Origin: Actinomycetota bacterium
GTDB lineage: Bacteria > Actinomycetota > Actinomycetes > Streptosporangiales > Streptosporangiaceae
Assembly: GCA_021324595.1 (NCBI GenBank)
Contig: JAJPIV010000094.1
Coordinates: 1-54,382 of the forward strand
Direction of reading: 5' to 3'
DNA length: 54,382 bases
Shown here piece by piece: positions 1-8,352 of the stretch; within the stretch, counting starts at the first letter, position 1; each line of letters opens with the position of its first letter. The notes beneath the pieces are model-generated. The model had not been told where the DNA came from and made no database searches. It worked only from the letters and a program-made list of their open reading frames with translations. The translations under genes and the position numbers were made by a program.

Positions 1-107
1 AGGCGTGTATCTATGCGCTCCGGACTCCCGCAGCGACCCCCACGGCCCTGACCTGCGGCCTCAGCCCTCAATGTGGCCTAGAACCCCGACTAACTGCGGA
101 ACCCCGG
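1..107. repeat. Left copy of 107-bp terminal inverted repeat
   Basis: Bases 1-107 are identical to the reverse complement of the last 107 bases of the window. The match stops exactly at base 107 (next base C here, G in the other copy). The repeat has no convincing coding content and abuts an IS701-type transposase remnant. It is probably part of a multicopy mobile element at which the contig ends, rather than a telomere. Confidence 0.9.
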
Positions 108-972
108 CCCTGGAGATGATCGATGAGATGACCGGCCCGGGCGGATGGGGCGTGCTGGAGCAGATCACCGCCGCCGGCGGCAGCCGGCCGGTGGTGGTGG
201 CCGATGTCGGCCATGGCGACAACACCACCTTCCGGTGCGAGCTGACTGACCGCGGCTGGTGCTACGTGCTGGCGGTCAAGGGTGCCACCAGCGCGCACGC
301 GGGTCACGCGCAGCCGGTGACTCCCGTCCGGCGCGGCGGGCCGGGCCGGCCGCCCAGGCCCGCCTACCCGCACCCGCCCGCCAGCCTGCGCCAGCTCGCC
401 CTCGCCCATGCCGATCTGGCCCGGCCGGTGACCTGGCGCCAGGGCACCAAGACCAGCCCCGGCAACCCCACCGCCGCCATGACCAGCTGCTTCCCGGCGA
501 TCCGGGTCCGGCCCGCCAACCGCGGCATCCCCCGCGCACCTGACGGCAGCCTCCCCGCGTGCCGGCTGCTGGCCGAATGGCCCCCCGAAGCCGAAGAGCC
601 CGCCGATTACAGGCTGTCCACCCTCCCCGAAAACACCCCCATCGAAGAGCTGGCGCGCCTGGCCAAGATCCGCTGGCGCATCGAGCACGACTACAGGGAA
701 CTGAAAACCGGCCCGGGCCTGGACCACTTCGAAGGCCGCTCCTGGACCGGCTGGCACCGCCACATCACCCGCGCCGTCCTCGCCCAGGCCTTCATCACCA
801 TGATCAGAACCGACCCCAAAGCCCATGCGCCGGGACGACTCTCTACCAGGTCCTGCACGAACTGCAGATCGTCCTGGCCCTCATCCTCGGCGCCTGCCCC
901 CTGTGCTGCCAGCCATTAACCCTCGGACCGGCCCGCTGCCGCCCTCGCAGCCACCTAACAAAGTCCTACTAG
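108..972 (+). pseudogene. IS701-family transposase remnant (5'-truncated, frameshifted)
   Basis: The reading frame from about base 112 encodes the C-terminal two thirds of an IS701/IS4-type DDE transposase. Typical blocks are visible: VVVADVGHGDNTTFRCEL, then TPGNPTAAM-like and RVRPANRGIPRAPDGSLP, then the IRWRIEHDYRELKTG segment with the catalytic Glu, and DHFEGRSWTGWHRH. The N-terminal half with the first catalytic Asp is missing because the frame runs into the 107-bp end repeat. Near base 825-835 the frame shifts: the expected C-terminal tail (LYQVLHELQ, then a CPLCCQPL cysteine motif) continues in another frame and stops at 972. It cannot make an active transposase. The codons are in the same GC range as the neighbours. 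Confidence 0.85.
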
Positions 973-2060
973 AGGATCTCGCGCGGGCTGACGCCGGCGC
1001 CGCCCGAGGCGCTGCTCGCGTAGGCCGCGAGCGCGAACCTCAGCACGTCAGCGGCCTCCTGGCCGCTCCACAGCAAGGGGCCGGCGCCGGAGCGCAGCCA
1101 GCCGGTCCAGTGCCGCCCCGAGTCACGGAAGCTGCTCGCCCAGTCGTCGTCGAGCGCGTGGTAGCCGCGCATCACCCCGTCAGCGTAGACCTCCAGGCTC
1201 GGCTCCTGGATGCCGCGGGCGGTGCACCGGTTGACGCGCGCGAAGCCGCGGGTCCCGGTGACCTCCCAGCGCTCGTCGTTGGTGTAATAGTCCGACCGCA
1301 GGTACATGTCGGGCGCCAGGGTGATGTCCCAGCTCCCGCGGACGCCGCCGTCGTGCTCCCAGGCGATCACGGTCGGCGCGTCCAGGTCGATCCCGTGGCC
1401 GAAGGACGTGGTGCCGATCCACGCCCGGACCTCGCGCACGGGGCCGAACAGCCACAGCGCGGTGGAGAGCTTGTGCCAGCCGTCATCGAACACCAGGATC
1501 CCGCGGCCCCGGCGCATCTGCTCGATCTGCCACTCGAAGCTGCTCCACGGCACCTCCCAGCCGCCGTTGCCGGTGCCGACCATCCGCATGTGATATCCCG
1601 CCACCTCGCCGATCTCCCCCGACTCGACGACCGCCTTGAGCCGGCGGAGCGGCTCGTAGAACAGGTAGTTCTCCATCACGCGCAGCACGCGGCCGCTGGC
1701 CTTCGCGGCGTCGAGCATGCGCTGGGCGTCCGCCAGGTCATTGCACATCGGCTTCTGCAGGTTGACGTGCCAGCCCCAGCCGAGCATCTCCACCACGGCG
1801 TCGGCGTGCAGCGGGATCGGCAGCAGCACCTCCGCGGCGTCCACCGCGATGCCGCTCGCCGCCAGCTGGGCGGCCGACTCGAACGTGGCGGCGCCCGGCC
1901 AGTCCGCCTGGCGCTGCGCCCGGCGCTCCTGGCTCGGATCGACCAGGGCCACGACCTCGGCGTCGGGGTTGCCGAGGTAGGCGCGGACGTTCAGGTCGTA
2001 GATCCGGCCGAGGCCGATGATCGCGACCCGCACGGGGCGATCGTAAGGGATGAAGCTCAT
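969..2060 (-). CDS. Gfo/Idh/MocA-family NAD(P)-dependent oxidoreductase
   Basis: The 363-residue protein has the family's two-domain layout. An N-terminal Rossmann fold carries the nucleotide loop IIGLGRIYD (Gly16, Gly18), and the catalytic lysine motif appears as NLQKPM (Lys103-Pro104), a variant of the usual EKP. The C-terminal beta-sheet domain contains the DDGWHKL segment that commonly supplies the active-site histidine. Such enzymes oxidise or reduce sugars, inositols or related polyols; the substrate cannot be told from sequence. The start is the ATG at 2060, beside an AT-rich stretch that probably holds the promoter. It is transcribed divergently from the PucR gene, so that regulator may control it, but no operator for this gene stands out. 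Confidence 0.85.
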   Translation of the reverse strand: MSFIPYDRPVRVAIIGLGRIYDLNVRAYLGNPDAEVVALVDPSQERRAQRQADWPGAATFESAAQLAASGIAVDAAEVLLPIPLHADAVVEMLGWGWHVNLQKPMCNDLADAQRMLDAAKASGRVLRVMENYLFYEPLRRLKAVVESGEIGEVAGYHMRMVGTGNGGWEVPWSSFEWQIEQMRRGRGILVFDDGWHKLSTALWLFGPVREVRAWIGTTSFGHGIDLDAPTVIAWEHDGGVRGSWDITLAPDMYLRSDYYTNDERWEVTGTRGFARVNRCTARGIQEPSLEVYADGVMRGYHALDDDWASSFRDSGRHWTGWLRSGAGPLLWSGQEAADVLRFALAAYASSASGGAGVSPREIL

Positions 2061-2175
2061 AATTACGATTTTCAGTCTCTTCTAGGCTTGATGGTCGCGA
2101 GTGACCTCGCAGCACAGTATCCGGTGCATGCCGGGCGCCGCGCGGCCGGCCAGGCGCGCCCGGCGCCCAGCCCGG

Positions 2176-2193
2176 ACTGTGCCCGGGCACAGT
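2176..2193. promoter_or_regulatory. 18-bp perfect palindrome, candidate PucR operator
   Basis: ACTGTGCCCGGGCACAGT is a perfect 18-bp palindrome lying 33 bp upstream of the PucR ATG, between the divergent dehydrogenase and regulator genes. The half-site ACTGTGCCC recurs at 5568 and 5601, upstream of the third gene of the methionine block. The position suits an autoregulatory operator. The link to this regulator is an inference. Confidence 0.5.
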
Positions 2194-2226
2194 GCCCAGG
2201 CGAATCGCCCCCGATACGCTGCGGGC

Positions 2227-3582
2227 ATGGGCGACAGCCGCCCGGCCCGCGCCGCGCCGTCCCCGGGCGGGCCCGACATCGCCAGGGAGAACGCGGCGCT
2301 GCGCCGGCTCGTCACCGTCTACCGGCACCTGTCCGGCCTGGCCGCGCAGAACGCCGACCTCGCCGCGGTCGCCGAATTGATCGCCGGCCACGCCCGGGCG
2401 ACCGTGGCGGTCGTGGACCCGGCGATGGGCATCCTCGCCGCCGCGGCGCCCGGCGAGCCGCCGCCGCAGGCGGAGCGGTATGTCCGCGAGCTCGTCGTCC
2501 ACCCGCGCCTCGGCGAGGTGCTCGCCGCGACCGCCCGGGCGCGGCGGGCGCTGCGCTTCCCTGACGCCGGGACCTCGGCCGCCGTGACCGTGGCGCCGGT
2601 GCTCGTCGGCGACGAGGTGTCGGCCTACCTGGTCGCGCTCGACGGCGACGGGCGCTGGGGCGGCGGCGACCGGGCCGGCGACGACGCCCGGCTGCTGCTC
2701 ACCGAGCATGCCGCCACGATCTGCGGCGTCATCCTGGGGCGGGATCGCGTCGTCGCCGCGGCCGCGGGCCGTGCCCGGCACGACCTGGTCGAGGGCCTGC
2801 TGGCCGGGCGCGGCCGCGAGGACGGCGACCTGGACCGCTGGGCCAGGCACCTGGGCTACGATCCGGCCGCCGATCATCACGTGGCGTGCGTGATCGTGGA
2901 CGCGCCCGAGCCCGCGGACCGGCAGCGGGCCACGGCCGAGGCCGAGCACTTCGTCAGCACCCGCGCCCCGGACGCGATCATCGCGCTGCGCGAGGCCGAG
3001 GTCGTCGTCGTGCTGCCCGAGCCGGGGCGCGGGCCCCGGCCGCGGGCGCAGGAACTCGGCGAGGCGTGCGTGCGCCGGCTGGCCGGCCTGGTCCCGCGGG
3101 CGACCGTGACCGTCGGCATCGGCGGCGCCTGCCGCGAGGCCGCCGCGGTCGCCACGTCCTACGCGCAGGCCAGGCGGGCCGCGGAGACCGTGCGCCGGCT
3201 CGACCGGGCCAGTTGCGTCGTCACCTTCGCCGACCTGGGCATCCGGCGGCTGCTGCTGCAGGTGCCGGACCTGGGCCAGCTGCGCGCCTTCGCCCGGGAG
3301 GTGCTCGGCGGGCTGGCCGACCCGGACCGGGAGCACGCGGCGGACTACCTGGCGACGCTGTCCTGCTACTTCCGGGAGAACGGCAGCCTGCGCCAGGTCT
3401 CGGCCCGGCTGCACGTCCACCCCAACACGGTGAGCTACCGGCTGCGCCGCGTGGAGGCGCTCACCGGGCTGGACCTGGCGAGCCACCGCGACCGGCTGAT
3501 GGCACAGGTCGCGCTGGAGATCCTGGACGCGGTCGGCGGCGGGCCGGCGGCGGAGGCGGGAAGGGACGGGATGAGGCGGTGA
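2227..3582 (+). CDS. PucR-family transcriptional regulator (CdaR-like)
   Basis: The 451-residue protein has a GAF-like sensory N-terminus (about residues 10-170), a GGDEF-like CdaR middle region (about 185-330) and a C-terminal PucR helix-turn-helix. The last is visible as NGSLRQVSARLHVHPNTVSY followed by RLRRVEALTGLDL (about residues 385-418), the signature of the family. PucR/CdaR proteins usually respond to small metabolites and often regulate nitrogen or purine metabolism. The start chosen is the ATG at 2227, just after a palindromic candidate operator. The stop overlaps the GTG of the next gene by 4 bases, so it is co-transcribed with the methionine block and is probably its local regulator. 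Confidence 0.88.
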   Translation: MGDSRPARAAPSPGGPDIARENAALRRLVTVYRHLSGLAAQNADLAAVAELIAGHARATVAVVDPAMGILAAAAPGEPPPQAERYVRELVVHPRLGEVLAATARARRALRFPDAGTSAAVTVAPVLVGDEVSAYLVALDGDGRWGGGDRAGDDARLLLTEHAATICGVILGRDRVVAAAAGRARHDLVEGLLAGRGREDGDLDRWARHLGYDPAADHHVACVIVDAPEPADRQRATAEAEHFVSTRAPDAIIALREAEVVVVLPEPGRGPRPRAQELGEACVRRLAGLVPRATVTVGIGGACREAAAVATSYAQARRAAETVRRLDRASCVVTFADLGIRRLLLQVPDLGQLRAFAREVLGGLADPDREHAADYLATLSCYFRENGSLRQVSARLHVHPNTVSYRLRRVEALTGLDLASHRDRLMAQVALEILDAVGGGPAAEAGRDGMRR

Positions 3583-5456
3583 ACGACGTCCGCGAGGAGC
3601 TCGCCCGCCGGGTGCTGGTCTGCGACGGGGCGATGGGGACGATGCTGCACGCGGCGGGAAACTCGCTGGACAGCCCGCTGCCCGCGCTGAACCTGACCGA
3701 CCCCGCCCTGGTCGCCACCATCCACGAGGCATACCTCGGGGCGGGGGCCGACGTCATCCAGACCAACACGTTCGGCGCGAGCCGGCTGCGCCTGGCGATC
3801 CACGGCGCCGCCGGCTCGGTCCGCGAGATCAACGCGGCCGGCGTGCGGATCGCCCGCCAGGCCAGGGAGCGGGCCGGGCGGCGGGCGTTCATCGCCGGAT
3901 CGGTCTCCCCCGCGGTGACTGCGAGGGGCCGCCCCTCGGCCGACCCAGCCGCGCGCGCGGCAGCGATCCGCGAGCAGGTGGAGGCGCTCGCCGAGGCCGG
4001 CGCGGAGCTGATCATCCTGGAGACCTTCGGCTACCTGGACGAGCTGGCCGAGGCCGCCGCCATCGCCACGTCGGCGACCGGGCTGCCGGTGATCGCGCAG
4101 GCCACGTTCTCCCAGGACGGCCGCGCGCTGAGCGGCGAGACGCCGAGGGAGGTCGCGCTCGCGCTGGGCGAGCTGCCGCTCGCGGCGATCGGCACGAACT
4201 GCACGCTCGGCCCGCTGCACACGCTGACCATCGTGGAGCAGCTGCGGCGGAGCACCGGGCTGCCGGTGACCGCCCAGCCGAACGCCGGCCTGCCGCAGCG
4301 CGTCCACGGCCGGCGGTTCGAGTACCACATCGACGGCGGCTATGTCAGCCGGTACGCCCGCCGGTACGCGGAGGCGGGCGCGGCCCTCGTCGGCGGCTGC
4401 TGCGGCACCACGCCGACCCACATCCGGGCGATCGCCGAGCAGATCGCCGCGCTGCGGGCGGACGGCGGGCCGGGGGCGGGAGGGACGGCGCGCGGGCGGC
4501 GGACGGGCGCCGCACGGGCCGCCGGCCGGCCGCGGGCCGGGCCGGCGGACGGCGACGGCCGCCGCGGGCAGGCCGGCGGGCCCGACCGGGGCGGCCTGGC
4601 CGAGCGCCTGGCCCGGGGCGAGTTCGCGGTCGCCGCCGAGATCGCGCCCCCGGTCGGCGGCGTCGGCGACCAGGCGGTCGCGGACGCCGGCCGGCTGCGC
4701 GCGCACGGCGTCGATCTCTTCCTGGTCGCCTCCCGGGAGAGCCCGCGTGCCCAGCTCGGCTCGGTGAACCTGTCCCTGCACCTGCGGCAGCGGCTCGGCG
4801 TCGAGGCGATCGCCACGGTCACCACCTGGGACAAGACGATCATGGCGCTGCAGGCCGACCTGCTCGGCGCGCACGCGCTCGGCATGCGCACGGTGGTCTG
4901 CGAGACCGGGAACCCGCCGCTGCGCGGCGACTACCCGAACGTGGACGGCATCTGGGAGGTCGACTCGGTCGGCCTGATCGGCCTGCTGGCCGGGCTGAAC
5001 CACGGTCGCGACAGCGACGGCCTGGACCTGGCGACCAAGACCTCGTTCCACGTGGGCGCGCGGTTCAACCCGGCCGCCGCCGACCTGCGCCAGGAGGCGT
5101 CGCGGGTCTGGGCCAAGCTCCGCGCCGGGGCGCAGTTCCTGATCAGCAGGCCGGTCTACGAGCTCGACACGTTCCGGCGGCTGCGCGGGCTGCTCTCCGG
5201 CGCCGAGGTGCCCATGCTGCTCACGATCGCGCCGCTGCGCTCGGCCGAGCAGGCCGAGTACCTGGCCCACGAGGTCCCGGGCGTGATGGTCCCCGAGGCG
5301 GTGCTGCGCGCGCTGGCCGCGGCCGGGGACGAGGCCGCGGAGGCCGGGCTGGAGCTGGCCGTCGGCCTGGCCGCGAGCGCCCGCGCCGTGGCCGCCGGGG
5401 TCGTGCTCGCCGGCGGCGACCCGGCCGCACAGGTCCGCCTGCTCGGCGCCCTGTGA
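3579..5456 (+). CDS. Bifunctional homocysteine S-methyltransferase / methylenetetrahydrofolate reductase
   Basis: The 625-residue fusion begins with a zinc-dependent homocysteine S-methyltransferase domain (about 1-295; VCDGAMGTML start, ligands Cys208 in GTNC and Cys274-Cys275 in GGCCGTTP). A Gly/Arg/Ala-rich linker (about 296-340) leads to a methylenetetrahydrofolate reductase barrel (about 345-625; EIAPP, then DLFLVASRESPRAQ and FHVGARFNP). This is the arrangement of YitJ-type bifunctional proteins: the reductase makes 5-methyl-THF and the transferase moves a methyl group to homocysteine to give methionine. The GTG start at 3579 overlaps the PucR stop, indicating translational coupling. 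The following genes also belong to methyl-group metabolism. Which methyl donor the first domain uses is not evident. Confidence 0.9.
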   Translation: MNDVREELARRVLVCDGAMGTMLHAAGNSLDSPLPALNLTDPALVATIHEAYLGAGADVIQTNTFGASRLRLAIHGAAGSVREINAAGVRIARQARERAGRRAFIAGSVSPAVTARGRPSADPAARAAAIREQVEALAEAGAELIILETFGYLDELAEAAAIATSATGLPVIAQATFSQDGRALSGETPREVALALGELPLAAIGTNCTLGPLHTLTIVEQLRRSTGLPVTAQPNAGLPQRVHGRRFEYHIDGGYVSRYARRYAEAGAALVGGCCGTTPTHIRAIAEQIAALRADGGPGAGGTARGRRTGAARAAGRPRAGPADGDGRRGQAGGPDRGGLAERLARGEFAVAAEIAPPVGGVGDQAVADAGRLRAHGVDLFLVASRESPRAQLGSVNLSLHLRQRLGVEAIATVTTWDKTIMALQADLLGAHALGMRTVVCETGNPPLRGDYPNVDGIWEVDSVGLIGLLAGLNHGRDSDGLDLATKTSFHVGARFNPAAADLRQEASRVWAKLRAGAQFLISRPVYELDTFRRLRGLLSGAEVPMLLTIAPLRSAEQAEYLAHEVPGVMVPEAVLRALAAAGDEAAEAGLELAVGLAASARAVAAGVVLAGGDPAAQVRLLGAL

Positions 5457-5567
5457 GCGGGCCCCGGGAGGGCGCGCCGGGCGGCCCCCGCCGGGGGCGC
5501 CCGTGCACCGGCCCGGATCGCGCGCGCCTCCCCCGGCGGCGGCCAGGCGCCGCGGCCGGCCCGCCCG

Positions 5568-5609
5568 ACTGTGCCCCGCCCCAGCCCGCGGGCTGCCAGT
5601 ACTGTGCCC
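5568..5609 (+). promoter_or_regulatory. Two direct ACTGTGCCC half-sites, candidate operator
   Basis: ACTGTGCCC occurs at 5568 and again at 5601, 33 bp apart (about three helical turns), in the 246-bp gap before the methyltransferase gene. It is exactly half of the perfect palindrome upstream of the PucR gene. The shared motif suggests common control of the two ends of the methionine block. I see no strong -35/-10 pair here. Confidence 0.4.
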
Positions 5610-5617
5610 GCGCCCGG

Positions 5618-5642
5618 TGCGCGCGCCGCCGAAGGCGCGCAC
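5618..5642 (+). other. Strong hairpin in the intergenic region
   Basis: GTGCGCGC and GCGCGCAC form a perfect 8-bp stem around a 9-base loop, 60 bases before the next start codon. There is no T-run, so it is not a classical terminator. It could attenuate read-through from the upstream gene or stabilise the transcript end. Confidence 0.4.
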
Positions 5643-5702
5643 AATCGCCGCAGGGCAGCCGGCGGCGCGGCGCGGCGCGCCGGGGCGAGGGGAGGCGGCG
5701 CA

Positions 5703-7250
5703 GTGCGGATCGACGTGCGGGCGGTCGCCCGGCTGCGCGGCGCGACCGCGGCCGACGTTCCCGCCGCGCTCGGCCAGGTGTTCGACGCGGTGACCGCGAG
5801 CCCGCTCGACCTGGCCAGGCTCCGGGTCGCCTGCGACTGGATCCAGTACCGGGAGAACTTCCGCGAGCCGGTCGCGCTCCGACGGGTGCTCGCCGGGGAC
5901 GCGCCGGCCCGCGGCGCCGAGGCGGCCCGTGCCGGCGGGCCGGGCCCTGCGGATCCCGGCGGGGACCAGGCCCGGGCGGACCCTCCGGTGGCCTCGGACC
6001 GGGAGCTGGAGATCGCGCTCGACCTGCGGCGCGCCGGACCGGACCTGGCGGCCCGGCTCAAGGAGGCGCTGGCCGGCCACGCCGAGCCTGGCTGGGCGCC
6101 CGGCGCCGTGCTCGAGCCGTGGGCCCCGCTCAGCGAGAGCTGCATCTGGCGGTTCAACACCCTCTACTGGCAGGCGCTGTCCCACTGGGAGCGGGCGACC
6201 GGGCACGAGTACGAGCAGGCGCTGCCCGGCGGGCGCAGCGACGCCCGCGACGGCGCTACCGCCCGGGAGCTGATCTTCGAACTGCTGCGCGCCTGGGACG
6301 AGCTCGGCGCGCGCCGCGCGCTCCCGGACGAGCTGTACATCGTCGAGCTCGGGGTCGGCAACGGCAGCCAGGCCCGCACCTGGCTCGACGCGTTCGCCGA
6401 GCTCGACCGCGCGCACGGGCGCGGCTACTACCGGCGGCTGCACTACCTGATGGGTGACTACTCGCCGCACGTGCTCGAGCGGGCGCGCCAGGCGGTCGGC
6501 CACCACGGCGAGCGGGTGAGCGCGCTGGTGCTGGACGCGACCAGGCCGGCCGTCACGCTCGGCTTCCTGCGCGGCAAGGCGTTCTTCGTCTACATCTCCA
6601 ACGTCTACGACAACCTGCCCACCGACGAGGTCGCGAGCCTGTCTGGCCGCCACTACCTGGTGCACGCCCGCGCCTACCTGCCCCGCGCCGACGCCGCCGA
6701 GATCGCCGCCCGGTACCGGCTGCGCGCGGATGAGCTGCCCGCGGCGGTCGGGCGGCTGCTGCGGATCGGCCCGGAGCTGCTCAGCGAGGCGGACCCGGCC
6801 AGGTTCCCCGGCCCCGGCCGCGCGGTGGCGTTCTGGCGGGACACCTGGGCGGCGCTGCGCCTGCAGGAGCGGTACGCGCCGCTCGAAGGGCTGGACGCCT
6901 ACCATGCGGCCCCGGGCCTGACCGGCGAGGTCCTGCGGCCGCTGCTGGACGGCCACGGCGACATCCGGATGCAGGTCAGCAACGGGGCGCTGGCCAGCTT
7001 CGCGGGCACGCTCCCGCTGCTCCACCCGTTCGGCCGGCTCACCTGCCACGACCTGTTCGTCACCGACCCCGCCGAGTACCAGGCCGGCTTCTTCGGCCCG
7101 GGCAAGTACGACGGCTCGGTGGTCAACTGGGTGAACGGCCCGCTGCTGCGCCTGGCCGGCGGCAGGCGCGGGTTCGCGGTGACGGTCTCGCCCTTCCCCG
7201 GGCGGCCGGGCACCCGGGTCAAGACGCTCACCGCCGTGATGCGGGACTGA
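5703..7250 (+). CDS. Class I SAM-dependent methyltransferase-like protein, substrate unknown
   Basis: The 515-residue protein has a recognisable SAM-binding motif I, YIVELGVGNGSQ, at about residues 211-222, preceded by a long N-terminal region not seen in small methyltransferases. Downstream lie LHYLMGDYSPHVLERA and FFVYISNVYDNLPTD, positions typical of motifs II-IV. I cannot assign a substrate. The GTG at 5703 is chosen because GAGGGGAGGCGG precedes it at good spacing. It lies between two methionine-synthesis genes and ends 1 base before the next start, so it is part of that operon. Possible roles are methyl transfer into or out of the homocysteine/SAM cycle, or modification of a metabolite made elsewhere. 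The region at 5900-6000 is an Ala/Gly/Pro-rich low-complexity insert. Confidence 0.6.
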   Translation: MRIDVRAVARLRGATAADVPAALGQVFDAVTASPLDLARLRVACDWIQYRENFREPVALRRVLAGDAPARGAEAARAGGPGPADPGGDQARADPPVASDRELEIALDLRRAGPDLAARLKEALAGHAEPGWAPGAVLEPWAPLSESCIWRFNTLYWQALSHWERATGHEYEQALPGGRSDARDGATARELIFELLRAWDELGARRALPDELYIVELGVGNGSQARTWLDAFAELDRAHGRGYYRRLHYLMGDYSPHVLERARQAVGHHGERVSALVLDATRPAVTLGFLRGKAFFVYISNVYDNLPTDEVASLSGRHYLVHARAYLPRADAAEIAARYRLRADELPAAVGRLLRIGPELLSEADPARFPGPGRAVAFWRDTWAALRLQERYAPLEGLDAYHAAPGLTGEVLRPLLDGHGDIRMQVSNGALASFAGTLPLLHPFGRLTCHDLFVTDPAEYQAGFFGPGKYDGSVVNWVNGPLLRLAGGRRGFAVTVSPFPGRPGTRVKTLTAVMRD

Positions 7251-7251
7251 C

Positions 7252-8352
7252 ATGGCGGCCCCGCGCGGACCGGACCGCCTCCCCCTGCTGCCGACCACCG
7301 TGGTCGGCTCCTACTCCGTTCCCGACTGGCTCGGCCGCCTGAAGACCGAGTACTACCAGCGGCGGATCAGCGCCCGGCACCTCGACGAGATCCACGAGGT
7401 GGCGATCAAGGCCGCGCTCAAGGACCAGGAGGTCGCGGGCGTGGACATGGTCTCCGACGGCGAGCTGCGGCGGGACAACGACATCGACTACCTGCTGGCG
7501 AGGATGCCCGGGGTCCGGATCGCCGACCGGGCCAAGGCCGACTACTACGACTACTACGAGGCGTGGGTGGACGGCCCGCTGCCCGAGCCCGGGCCCGGGC
7601 TGGATCTCGGGCTCGCCGCCGACCTGGCGTTCACGATGGACAACACCGACCACCCGGTCAAGTTCTCCTTCACCGGCCCCTTCTCGCTGTCCAGGCGGCT
7701 GCGGGCGCCGGCCGGCACGGATCCCGCGGAGCTGGTCCGGTCGGTCGCGCGCGTCCTGAACGCGCAGGCCCGGCAGCTCGCGCGGGCCGGCGCCGGGGTG
7801 CTCCAGATCGACGAGCCGTTCCTGGCCGGCCATCCCGACCAGGTCGGGCTCGCCGTCGAGGCGGTGAACATCGTCACCGCCGGCGTGCCGGCCAGCTGGG
7901 CGCTGCACGTCTGCTACGGGAACCGGCACGCCAGGCCGCTGTGGGAGGGGCACTACGACTTCCTGTTCCCCGCCGTGCTGGGCGCCCGGGTCGACCAGCT
8001 GGTGCTCGAGTTCGCCCGCAAGGGCCTGGAGGACCTGCGCCTGCTGCGCGGCTACGACTGGGACCGCGCGGTCGGCGTCGGCGTGATCGACGTGAAGACT
8101 GACCAGGTCGAGCCCGCCGGCCTGGTCGCGGACCGGATCCGGCGGGCGCTCGACGTGGTTCCCGCCGAGCGGCTGTTCGTCAACCCCGACTGCGGGCTGC
8201 GCCATGTGCCGCCCGCCGCTGCCCGGGCCAAGCTGCGGGCGATGGCCCAGGGCGCCGCGCAGGTCCGGCGCGAGCTGGGCCGGCCGGGCCGGACTGCCCC
8301 CGCGACGCCCGATCCCCCGTCCCCTCCGGTGGAGGCAGGTACCAGCCGCTGA
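7252..8352 (+). CDS. MetE-core (cobalamin-independent methionine synthase C-terminal domain) protein
   Basis: The 366-residue protein is a stand-alone MetE-like catalytic barrel. It starts with the family [15 protein letters not shown] block, has [12 protein letters not shown] in the substrate pocket and keeps plausible zinc ligands His219 and Cys221 (HVCYGN) and Cys314 (NPDCGLR). Full MetE is about twice as long because of an extra N-terminal barrel. Short core proteins like this one transfer methyl groups to homocysteine from donors other than polyglutamyl methyl-THF in some organisms, or have related activities. It follows the methyltransferase gene by one base and precedes a metK-like reading frame, so methionine formation is the likely role. 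The donor is unknown. The last 25 residues are a Pro/Ala-rich tail. Confidence 0.82.
   Translation: MAAPRGPDRLPLLPTTVVGSYSVPDWLGRLKTEYYQRRISARHLDEIHEVAIKAALKDQEVAGVDMVSDGELRRDNDIDYLLARMPGVRIADRAKADYYDYYEAWVDGPLPEPGPGLDLGLAADLAFTMDNTDHPVKFSFTGPFSLSRRLRAPAGTDPAELVRSVARVLNAQARQLARAGAGVLQIDEPFLAGHPDQVGLAVEAVNIVTAGVPASWALHVCYGNRHARPLWEGHYDFLFPAVLGARVDQLVLEFARKGLEDLRLLRGYDWDRAVGVGVIDVKTDQVEPAGLVADRIRRALDVVPAERLFVNPDCGLRHVPPAAARAKLRAMAQGAAQVRRELGRPGRTAPATPDPPSPPVEAGTSR

Noticed and set aside
1-107. Linear-replicon telomere
   Set aside because: Actinobacterial telomeres carry several nested palindromes and tap/tpg genes nearby; here there is a short simple repeat next to broken transposases.
1738-3732. 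664-codon minus-strand frame over the PucR gene
   Set aside because: Antisense to a clear PucR protein, with repetitive Arg/Gly-rich translation and no motif.
3435-7298. 1287-codon open frame on the minus strand
   Set aside because: It lies antisense to the homocysteine methyltransferase/MTHFR and methyltransferase genes, has low-complexity Arg/Gly/Ala/Pro composition and no family motif. It is a high-GC shadow frame.
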